5,186 nt of DNA from Treponema sp. UBA2869. Lineage in GTDB: Bacteria > Spirochaetota > Spirochaetia > Treponematales > Treponemataceae. Below the pieces are notes generated by a model. It worked only from the letters and a program-made list of their open reading frames with translations, was not told where the DNA came from and did no database searches. The translations under genes and the position numbers were made by a program. Every line of letters starts with the position of its first letter. Positions within the stretch are counted from its first letter, which is position 1. The stretch lies in contig DEEV01000124.1 of the NCBI GenBank assembly GCA_002350445.1, positions 9,697 to 14,882 of the forward strand, written 5' to 3'. This document shows positions 1-5,186 of the stretch, one piece after another.

Positions 1-339
1 TTGGCATGTACGCTAAAAAATAAGGTTCCCCAGTCAGTTTCCGGTGAAAGGGCGTCCAGGCTTCTTGAGCTTGCGGCTGCATCAAAAATCAGTTATATAA
101 ACTTATTTGCGGGACAGGAGCTTAATGCTGTTCTTGAAACAGTACGCCGTCCTGCTGCAGTTATTGCGAAAGATGCTTTTGTTTATCACGCAGTTACAGA
201 TAATTTTATTCATTGCGAAGTAATTTCAGATAAAATGCTGGAAACTGGTAAATGTGTCTGTCTTAAAATTCAAAAACCTCTTGAAGACCGTATACTAAAA
301 GGCGGCGAAACAGAAGCTTCTGCTGTTTTTGTTAAATAA
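1..339 (+). CDS. mtaB: C-terminal fragment of MtaB-type tRNA (t6A37) methylthiotransferase
   Basis: This is the 3' end of a gene that enters from outside the window. The TTG at base 1 is better read as an internal leucine codon than as a start, because the conserved family sequence already begins there. The 112 visible residues match the tail of MtaB, a radical-SAM enzyme that adds a methylthio group to N6-threonylcarbamoyladenosine at position 37 of some tRNAs. The visible signs are a segment 'VPQSV..ERASRLLEL' (residues 9-24), equivalent to the 'qVp..v..eRa..L..L' helix after the radical-SAM barrel, and then a small beta-rich TRAM-like RNA-binding domain (about residues 38-112) containing the characteristic TDN[YF] motif as TDNFI at 66-70. 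The catalytic CxxxCxxC cluster lies upstream and cannot be checked. MiaB and RimO are related alternatives, but the TDNF motif favours MtaB. It reads toward the pump operon and appears functionally unrelated to it. Confidence 0.72.
   Translation: MACTLKNKVPQSVSGERASRLLELAAASKISYINLFAGQELNAVLETVRRPAAVIAKDAFVYHAVTDNFIHCEVISDKMLETGKCVCLKIQKPLEDRILKGGETEASAVFVK
308..333 (+). terminator. Weak candidate intrinsic terminator overlapping the end of mtaB
   Basis: Bases 308-313 (AAACAG) can pair with 323-328 (CTGTTT). The loop can add a further short AG/CT pairing after one A-G mismatch, and a T-run (326-330) overlaps and follows the stem. The stem is AT-rich and lies within the last codons of the gene, so this is only a weak terminator candidate. 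No better hairpin occurs between 340 and the promoter at 383, so some read-through into the pump operon is possible. Confidence 0.22.
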
Positions 340-350
340 CTTCTTTTCAG

Positions 351-371
351 AAAAAAAAAATTAAAAAAAAA
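351..371 (+). promoter_or_regulatory. A-tract upstream (UP-like) element
   Basis: Two runs of A (10 and 9 bases) separated by TT lie just upstream of the -35 box at 383-388, roughly 47-67 bases before the predicted transcription start. Phased A-tracts in this position commonly strengthen promoters by contacting the RNA polymerase alpha subunit C-terminal domain or by bending DNA. The sequence shows the A-tract clearly; the UP-element role is inferred from its position. Confidence 0.4.
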
Positions 372-382
372 TGCCAAATGTA

Positions 383-411
383 TTGACCAATCCTTAAAGT
401 TTCAGTTATAT
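383..411 (+). promoter_or_regulatory. Sigma70-type promoter of the tetR-efflux operon
   Basis: A -35 hexamer TTGACC (383-388, five of six matches to TTGACA) is followed after exactly 17 bases by a -10 hexamer TTATAT (406-411, close to TATAAT). This predicts a transcription start near 418. GTATAT at 415-420 is a less well spaced alternative -10. The promoter is flanked upstream by an A-tract and downstream by the palindrome at 419-442, so a protein bound there would sit on the start site. It is the only convincing promoter in the window and should drive all four following genes. Confidence 0.72.
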
Positions 412-418
412 TCTGTAT

Positions 419-442
419 ATGTTACCGATTGTTCGGTAACAT
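419..442 (+). promoter_or_regulatory. Palindromic operator, probable TetR-family binding site
   Basis: Two perfect 10-base inverted arms, ATGTTACCGA (419-428) and TCGGTAACAT (433-442), flank a TTGT spacer. The length, the ACCG...CGGT core and the position 16 bases before the start codon of a TetR-type gene are typical of TetR-family operators. It begins at the predicted transcription start (about 418), so bound repressor should block initiation or promoter clearance. In RNA the same bases would form a 10-bp hairpin with a 4-base loop at the extreme 5' end of the leader. The palindrome is seen directly; binding by the adjacent regulator is inferred. Confidence 0.82.
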
Positions 443-457
443 TATGGTTGTTTTTAT

Positions 458-1669
458 ATGTCAGATACAGAATCTACGAAAATTAAAATTCTCAATGCGG
501 CATTTGCTCTTTACGGACAGAATCTTGGCAGGAAAATTTCTTTGTCAAGTATTGCAAAAACTGTTGGAATTTCAAAGACTGCAATTTACCGCCATTTTGA
601 GAGTAAGGAAGCTTTGGAGCAGGAAATGCACGATATCTTTTACAATGATGTCTGCGATTTTCTGTATTCAATTCAGCACAAGACCGATGAAAATCCAGAA
701 TATGACATGCTTTCCGACATAATAATTTATTTGTGCGGAAAACGTAACGAAATCTTTTATTTTATGTCAACAGTTCCTGATTTTAATTCAAGTGATTTGT
801 ATTTGCGCTTTAAAAATAAAGGAATTCGCTTTCTGGATGATGCTTTTAATCCTGATGGTTCAGTGAAAGATGCTTATCTTTATAACCGGGCGCTTTTTAT
901 TGGTGCATCAATGCTTGTTTTTATTGTTTGCCGTTTTAAGGTTATGGAATGTGCGCCGGACAGGGTAAAAGATTCAGCTTTTTTTGCTCAGAGTCTTGTA
1001 AATCTTTTGAAATGTGGTTTAAGGCTTGATGCTCAAAGCATTACGCTTACACAAATGTCACTTATAGATGAAAAGTGCCGTAAATCAGTTGCTGATATTC
1101 CTGAAGTTCCTCGCATTCTTCAGGCTATAGCTGCAGTAATAAAACAGGACGGACTTCCTAATGTTACCGTTGAGTCAGTTGCAAATCAGCTTGGAATGGC
1201 AAAAAGCAGCCTTTACTGCTGGTTCGATAATAAGGCAGAAATGCTTCATACGCTTGCAAAAGACGAAATGTGTCAGCTTGGTAAGATAATACTTCAGAAT
1301 ATTTCTGAAGAGGATAATATTGTAAAAAAAGTTTATGCGATGATGGAAACAATCCTGCTTTATTTTATTAAGCACAGACAGTGTTTCCCGGTTTTTAAAT
1401 GGATGCAGCTTCAGCATCTTGCAGATGGAGAGTCATCTTCGTTTGGTGCAGGAATGAATGCGAAGTTTTCTAATTTCTTTTCAAAGATTGATTTTTTCAA
1501 GGATTTTGACCTTGGAATTTCTATAAAAGATTCAGCGTTAATAGATTCATGGATTTTCAGTATTCCGGTAATTCTTATTACAAGTTCCTGGATGAATGAT
1601 TATTCAGAAGCTGTAATGCAGGCAAGCTTAAAAGATATTTTCTTTATGCTTATAAAAGGCATCTGCTGA
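458..1669 (+). CDS. Tandem (double) TetR-family transcriptional regulator of the efflux operon
   Basis: This is a cytoplasmic DNA-binding protein of 403 residues, about twice the usual TetR length (around 190-220). It carries two TetR modules in line. The first has its helix-turn-helix at residues 27-47 (core 'SIAKTVGISKTAIYRHF', then ESKEAL) and a helical ligand-type region to about 205. The second starts near residue 216 with a helix-turn-helix at 236-256 (core 'SVANQLGMAKSSLYCWF', then DNKAEML) and its own helical C-terminal region to 403. The two DNA-recognition helices differ (YRHF versus YCWF). Both copies keep the family pattern, so neither looks decayed. ATG 458 is chosen because it is the first start giving the complete first module; in-frame sequence upstream meets a stop at 437-439. 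There is no good Shine-Dalgarno sequence before it, unlike the next three genes. It is the first gene of the pump operon and sits directly behind a palindrome, so it is probably an autorepressor that senses a pump substrate. The ligand is unknown. Confidence 0.88.
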   Translation: MSDTESTKIKILNAAFALYGQNLGRKISLSSIAKTVGISKTAIYRHFESKEALEQEMHDIFYNDVCDFLYSIQHKTDENPEYDMLSDIIIYLCGKRNEIFYFMSTVPDFNSSDLYLRFKNKGIRFLDDAFNPDGSVKDAYLYNRALFIGASMLVFIVCRFKVMECAPDRVKDSAFFAQSLVNLLKCGLRLDAQSITLTQMSLIDEKCRKSVADIPEVPRILQAIAAVIKQDGLPNVTVESVANQLGMAKSSLYCWFDNKAEMLHTLAKDEMCQLGKIILQNISEEDNIVKKVYAMMETILLYFIKHRQCFPVFKWMQLQHLADGESSSFGAGMNAKFSNFFSKIDFFKDFDLGISIKDSALIDSWIFSIPVILITSSWMNDYSEAVMQASLKDIFFMLIKGIC

Positions 1670-1694
1670 ATTTAATATTAATTTGATTTGTATA

Positions 1695-1700
1695 CGGAGG
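1695..1700 (+). promoter_or_regulatory. Ribosome binding site of the TolC-like gene
   Basis: CGGAGG lies 5 bases before ATG 1706, in the 36-base gap after the regulator stop codon. It is the strongest Shine-Dalgarno sequence in the window and fixes the start. The rest of the gap is AT-rich, with no clear promoter or terminator. Confidence 0.8.
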
Positions 1701-1705
1701 TATAA

Positions 1706-3121
1706 ATGAGGGGTATTACTAAAAAGTGTTGTCTGGCTATGTTTTTGATTGCAGGATTTACTGCGTTCGCCCAGAATAAAACAGGGAAAAGCAGTCCTGT
1801 TGATTTGACTGTAACTCTTACAATTGATGACGCTGTGAAATATGCGCTGGAACACAGTTCAACGCTTAAGTCTAACGATATTGATCTGGATATGAAGCGC
1901 CGCGCAAAGAATAATTCATGGAATGTTTTTTTGCCGGATGTTTCTGCGATGGCAACAGTAGGACGTTCTAATAAAGTTTATAAGCAGACTATGACAGGTG
2001 TTGTTCCAGATTATGATGCTAATGAGGAAGCTCATTGGAGTCAGCAGGGAAATATTGTCGCTTCAATTTCTGCAAGTCTTAATCTTAGCCTTGCATATAT
2101 TTCTACAATTTCTGCGGCTTACAAGCAGTATGAATTGCAGGAAATTTCATGGGAAAAAGTTCAGAATGAAACAATTGTAAATGTACGCAAGTTATTTTAC
2201 GGACTTCTTCTTCAGAAAAAATCGCTGGAAATTCAGCATACATCTCTTGAAAACTTGAAAAACCGATATATTCAGGCTGATGCTAACTACAAAAACGGTG
2301 TTATTCCTGAAATTCAGCTTTTGCAGGCACAGGTTGCTTATCAGAATAAAAAACCGGAAGTTGAACAGCTTGAACGTACTTATAAACAGCAGCTTGATAT
2401 GTTTGCTTTTGTGATTGGTTTCCCTATGGATTCAAATCTTGATATTACAGGCGAAATTGAGCCGACTTTTGTTGATGTTGACGGCGATGTTCTTATAGAA
2501 CGTTATTCATCTCAGAGTATAGATTCAAAAACTCTGGATAAGAATCTTGAAATTCTTAAGTCAAACCTGAATGCAATCAATTTCCAGAGCTATACACCAG
2601 CACTTTCTTTGAGCTATGGTCTTCAGCCGGTTCATTTAGGAAATGCATCTGATATGTTCAGTGATATTGGTTCTGAAAAATGGATGGAAAATGGAAAGCT
2701 TTCTTTTACATTAGCATGGAACCTTACAAATATGCTTCCATGGTCAAAGAACCGTCAGAATGCACAGGATTTGCGGGATAATATCAAAAAACTTGAAATT
2801 CAGAAACAGCAGCTTTCTGAAAATCAGAAAATGAATGTTCGTAAAAATATCGACACACTTACACAGTCGAAAGAACAGATAGAAGCAATGCGTCGTAATG
2901 TAACGGTTGCACAGCGTTCTTATGATATGACGGTGCGCAGTTACCGCAGCGGTACAACAGAATATCTTGCATTAAAGGACGCTCAGGCTCAGCTTGACCA
3001 GGCAAAACTTGCCCTTGAAAATCAGAAATTCAATTATATTTCTGCATTGCTTGATTTGGAAAATACATTGAGCATTAATCTTGTTGATAGTTATACAAAA
3101 AATACAGAGGAGACAAACTAA
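1706..3121 (+). CDS. TolC-family outer-membrane efflux channel protein (BesC-like)
   Basis: This 471-residue protein should form, as a trimer, the outer-membrane and periplasmic exit duct of the pump. A Sec signal peptide is clear: basic start (KK at 6-7), hydrophobic core, and a likely signal peptidase I cut after AFA at 20-22 before Q23. The two cysteines (8-9) precede the hydrophobic core, so they are not a lipobox. The mature part shows the two-fold internal repeat of the outer membrane efflux family. The first half starts 'LTIDDAVKYALEHS' (near 39-52) and has 'YKNGVIPEIQLLQAQ' at 195-209; the second half has 'YRSGTTEYLALKDAQ' at 413-427. Both lie in long Gln/Lys/Glu-rich helices that would form the coiled-coil barrel. 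Length is normal for the family. The stop codon directly abuts the adaptor ATG (TAAATG), which indicates translational coupling. The gene order matches the Borrelia besC-besA-besB cluster. Substrate is not readable. Confidence 0.92.
   Translation: MRGITKKCCLAMFLIAGFTAFAQNKTGKSSPVDLTVTLTIDDAVKYALEHSSTLKSNDIDLDMKRRAKNNSWNVFLPDVSAMATVGRSNKVYKQTMTGVVPDYDANEEAHWSQQGNIVASISASLNLSLAYISTISAAYKQYELQEISWEKVQNETIVNVRKLFYGLLLQKKSLEIQHTSLENLKNRYIQADANYKNGVIPEIQLLQAQVAYQNKKPEVEQLERTYKQQLDMFAFVIGFPMDSNLDITGEIEPTFVDVDGDVLIERYSSQSIDSKTLDKNLEILKSNLNAINFQSYTPALSLSYGLQPVHLGNASDMFSDIGSEKWMENGKLSFTLAWNLTNMLPWSKNRQNAQDLRDNIKKLEIQKQQLSENQKMNVRKNIDTLTQSKEQIEAMRRNVTVAQRSYDMTVRSYRSGTTEYLALKDAQAQLDQAKLALENQKFNYISALLDLENTLSINLVDSYTKNTEETN
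3108..3112 (+). promoter_or_regulatory. Ribosome binding site of the adaptor gene, inside the TolC-like coding end
   Basis: AGGAG is located 9 bases before ATG 3122 and lies within the last codons of the preceding gene. Because the two genes abut with no gap, ribosomes finishing the channel gene could restart directly on the adaptor, which supports coordinated production of the two parts. Confidence 0.7.
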
Positions 3122-4027
3122 ATGAAAATTAAAAAAATTGTTACAGCTGTAACGTGCGTTGCTTTTGCAAGTCTTTTACTTACAGGCTGCGGAAAAAAAG
3201 AAGAGGTTAAAGAAGAAACTGTATTTGCGGTTCAGGCTGTAAAAGCTGTATCTGGAAATATGGATGATTATCTTGAATTTGGCGGTGATGTTGCTTCTGT
3301 AAATGAAGTAAATGTAATGCCGGATGTTGCCGGAAAAATTGTAAGAATAAATGTTTCTGTAGGTCAGACTGTAGAAAAAAATCAGATTCTTGCCTATGTC
3401 GATGCCAGCCGTCCTGGTTATGATTACAGTGAAAGCCCGGTAAAAGCGCCAATTGCAGGCCGAATCACGGCAATTTCACCTTCTATAGGAACTCAGGTTT
3501 CGCAGGCTACGCCGGTTGCAAAAATCAGTAATACAGAAGAACTTGAAATAAAAGTAAATGTTGCAGAACGCTTTGTAAGCCGCATTAAGCTTAATCAGAA
3601 TGCCGTTCTTACATTCGATGCTTATCCTGGTGAACAGTTTGAAGCTCATGTTTCAGAAGTTTCTCCTATTCTTGATACAACAACACGAACTATGCAGATA
3701 AAAATCAGAATTACACAGCGTGACAACAAAATTAAAGTTGGAATGTACGCGCGTGTAAAACTTATTACAGATACTTATGAATCTGTTGTAATTGTTCCTT
3801 CTGCGGCAGTTGTAAAACGAAATGAAAAAACAATTGCGTTTGTTGTTGCCTCTGAAAAGACAGAAGAAAGTGCGGCAACTGTAAAGCTGGTTTCTGTTAC
3901 TGTCGGACATGTTGTCGATGATAAATCTGAAATTACGGCAGGTATTGAAGCTGGTGATACAGTCGTAACAAAAGGACAGACTTCGCTTAGTGATGGCGAT
4001 AAAGTAAATATTTTTATGAATGAATAA
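3122..4027 (+). CDS. RND-pump periplasmic adaptor lipoprotein (membrane fusion protein) lacking the helical hairpin, BesA-like
   Basis: This 301-residue protein is the periplasmic link between the inner-membrane pump and the outer-membrane channel. The N-terminus is a lipoprotein signal with lipobox LTGC (residues 20-23), so Cys23 should be acylated and anchor it to a membrane. The lipoyl-like domain is present as two half-motifs, 'VAGKIVRINVSVGQTVEKNQ' (69-88) and 'PIAGRITAISPSIGTQVSQ' (110-128). They are joined by only about 15-20 residues instead of the usual long coiled-coil hairpin. Then come the beta-barrel domain with the family signature 'SPILDTTTRTMQIKIRI' (181-197) and 'VGMYARVKL' (206-214), 'IVPSAAVV' (224-231), and a membrane-proximal domain to the end ('GIEAGDTVVTKGQTSLSDGD'). 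Adaptors with a hairpin are usually 370-400 residues. BesA of Borrelia burgdorferi is a characterised adaptor without a hairpin, so this is probably a native form and not a deletion. It abuts the channel gene and precedes the pump gene by 19 bases. Confidence 0.93.
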   Translation: MKIKKIVTAVTCVAFASLLLTGCGKKEEVKEETVFAVQAVKAVSGNMDDYLEFGGDVASVNEVNVMPDVAGKIVRINVSVGQTVEKNQILAYVDASRPGYDYSESPVKAPIAGRITAISPSIGTQVSQATPVAKISNTEELEIKVNVAERFVSRIKLNQNAVLTFDAYPGEQFEAHVSEVSPILDTTTRTMQIKIRITQRDNKIKVGMYARVKLITDTYESVVIVPSAAVVKRNEKTIAFVVASEKTEESAATVKLVSVTVGHVVDDKSEITAGIEAGDTVVTKGQTSLSDGDKVNIFMNE

Positions 4028-4032
4028 TTTTT

Positions 4033-4037
4033 AAGGA
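4033..4037 (+). promoter_or_regulatory. Ribosome binding site of the RND pump gene
   Basis: AAGGA sits 9 bases before ATG 4047 in the 19-base gap after the adaptor stop. It supports this start, which also places the first transmembrane helix at the normal distance from the N-terminus. Confidence 0.65.
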
Positions 4038-4046
4038 TTAACTTTT

Positions 4047-5186
4047 ATGACAATTACAGAAAAATTAGTAAAAAAGCCTGTAACTACATTGTTAGTATTT
4101 TTAATGGTTATAGGTCTTGGTATATTTTCTGCGTTTGATTTGCCGGTATCTTTGATGCCAAAAATTACATTTCCGACAATCTATGTTATTACGACATATC
4201 CAAATGCAGGTCCGGAAGAAGTAGAGCAGAGTGTAACAAAACTTCTTGAAAGTACACTTTCCAGTGTAGGCGGATTAAAAAAACTGACCTCAACTTCAAG
4301 TTATGGAAACAGTCAGATTGGTTTATCTCTTAATTATGAAACAAATCTTGATACTGCAACTAATGAAATTCGCGATAAAATAGACAGAGTGCGTTCTTAT
4401 CTTCCAAAAGATGTAGAAACTCCTATGATTATGAAGATTGACCTTTCTTCGTATATGCCTATTATGCAGCTTGCTGTAAACGGTCAGCGTTCTCCAGAGG
4501 AGCTTCATGAATATGCTGAAAAGATTCTTCAGCCAAGACTTGAACAGATTGATGGTGTAGCTTCTGCTTCTATTGGAGGTGGCCGTGAACAGTCGATTAA
4601 TGTTGAAATTCCTCGTGACAGACTAGAAGCTTATGGGCTTTCAATTACACAGGTTGCACAGATGATTGGAGCTCAGAATCTTCAGACTTCCGGCGGTACA
4701 ATTACAAGCGATGAAAAAAATTACACAATTAAAACAGACGGAAAATACAAGAGTATAGAAGATCTTAAAAATACTGTAATTTCTTATAAAGTTCGAGCTT
4801 CGGATGGGCTTAGTAATCCGGAAGTTGTAAGTCTTCGTTTGCGTGATATTGCAGATGTTTATGAAGGTTTTAAGAATGTTACTTCTAAAGTTGCTGTAAA
4901 CGGTGAATCTTGTGTTTACATGATGATTCAAAAGCAGAGTGATAAAAATGATGTTGAAACTGCTGCAAATGTAAGAAAAGTTCTTAATAAAATTCGTGCA
5001 GAAAAGCCAAAAGATATTGATATTATCGAAATTATGGCTACAACAGATTATATCGAAAACGCTGTTTCTGGTGTTGTAAGTTCTGTAGTTATTGGTGCGC
5101 TTCTTGCTATTGCAATTCTTTTAATATTCCTTCGTTTTCTAAAATCAACGATTATTATTGGTCTTGCAATTCCGGTTTCTGTATTT
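4047..5186 (+). CDS. RND-family efflux pump, inner-membrane permease (HAE1/AcrB type), 3' end outside window
   Basis: An open frame of 380 codons runs to the last base without a stop; RND pumps of this type are usually about 1,000-1,050 residues, so roughly the first third is present. It is the proton-driven motor of the tripartite pump and should work as an inner-membrane trimer. Visible parts are a short cytoplasmic start ('LVKKPVTT', 7-14), transmembrane helix 1 (about 13-31), the conserved 'LPVSLMPKITFPTI' (32-45), and the family hallmark 'YPNAGPEEVEQSV' (51-63) opening porter subdomain PN1. PN2 follows, including 'LEQIDGVASASIGGG'. Near residues 343-364 is transmembrane helix 2, followed by the start of helix 3 ('STIIIGLAIPVSVF', 367-380). 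The proton-relay residues of helices 4 and 10 lie beyond the window. The sequence favours the drug/amphiphile HAE1 group over the metal-ion (CusA) group only by general pattern; substrate is not determined. It is the fourth gene of the operon. Confidence 0.93.
   Translation, partial: MTITEKLVKKPVTTLLVFLMVIGLGIFSAFDLPVSLMPKITFPTIYVITTYPNAGPEEVEQSVTKLLESTLSSVGGLKKLTSTSSYGNSQIGLSLNYETNLDTATNEIRDKIDRVRSYLPKDVETPMIMKIDLSSYMPIMQLAVNGQRSPEELHEYAEKILQPRLEQIDGVASASIGGGREQSINVEIPRDRLEAYGLSITQVAQMIGAQNLQTSGGTITSDEKNYTIKTDGKYKSIEDLKNTVISYKVRASDGLSNPEVVSLRLRDIADVYEGFKNVTSKVAVNGESCVYMMIQKQSDKNDVETAANVRKVLNKIRAEKPKDIDIIEIMATTDYIENAVSGVVSSVVIGALLAIAILLIFLRFLKSTIIIGLAIPVSVF

Noticed and set aside
1..3. TTG at the first base as a true start codon of a 112-residue protein
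   Set aside because: The family-conserved sequence is already under way at the window edge, so the gene is better read as cut at its 5' end.
311..322. 12-base perfect palindrome CAGAAGCTTCTG near the end of the mtaB fragment
   Set aside because: It has no loop in its perfect form, lies inside coding sequence and contains a common AAGCTT core. It is kept only as part of a weak terminator candidate.
351..371. A-rich run considered as the T-tract of a terminator for a reverse-strand gene
   Set aside because: No GC-bearing hairpin adjoins it on the reverse strand and no reverse-strand gene is present to terminate.
429..722. 97-codon open frame overlapping the start of the regulator
   Set aside because: It is out of frame with the well-supported TetR-family gene, starts inside the operator region and its translation shows no recognisable domain.
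1160..1168. ATGTTACCG inside the regulator gene, matching nine bases of an operator arm
   Set aside because: The matching second arm is missing and the bases encode conserved residues of the second helix-turn-helix, so it is most simply a coincidence.
1672..1681. AT-only palindrome TTAATATTAA in the gap before the TolC-like gene, considered as a second operator or promoter
   Set aside because: Such palindromes are expected by chance in AT-rich gaps. It does not resemble the 419-442 site, and no matched -35/-10 pair is present.
3207..3910. Reverse-strand open frames within the adaptor gene
   Set aside because: They are antisense shadows with low-complexity His/Gln/Leu or Asn/Arg/Phe-rich translations and no ribosome binding site.

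Overview
The window looks like chromosomal sequence from a low-GC, host-associated spirochaete, most likely Treponema or a close relative. The basis is the AT-rich, CTT/CAG-leaning codon use, the TolC-adaptor-RND gene order seen in the spirochaete Bes pump, and the very short adaptor. The genus is an inference; no rRNA or other marker gene is present.

Layout, all on the + strand: (1) 1-339 is the 3' end of a gene that reads as the C-terminus of MtaB, a tRNA methylthiotransferase. (2) 340-457 is a compact regulatory gap with an A-tract UP-like element, a good sigma70-type promoter and a near-perfect 24-bp palindrome lying on the expected transcription start. (3) 458-1669 encodes a 403-residue regulator containing two complete TetR modules in one chain. 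(4) 1706-3121 encodes a TolC-type outer-membrane channel protein with a signal peptide. (5) 3122-4027 encodes a lipoprotein periplasmic adaptor (membrane fusion protein) with no alpha-helical hairpin. (6) 4047 to the window end holds the first 380 codons of an RND (HAE1/AcrB-type) inner-membrane pump, cut by the window edge.

Genes 3-6 form a tight operon with gaps of 36, 0 and 19 bases and no terminator or convincing second promoter between them. Together they encode a complete tripartite efflux pump plus its presumed local repressor. The regulator is first in the operon, so the palindrome should control both the repressor and the pump. The RND protein would take substrate from the membrane or periplasm using the proton gradient, the lipoprotein adaptor would couple it to the channel, and the TolC trimer would form the exit duct. 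The substrate cannot be read from the sequence.

The most unusual points are the single-chain double-TetR regulator facing a symmetric operator, and the hairpin-less adaptor, which resembles BesA of Borrelia burgdorferi. I see no mobile element, CRISPR array, tRNA or rRNA.
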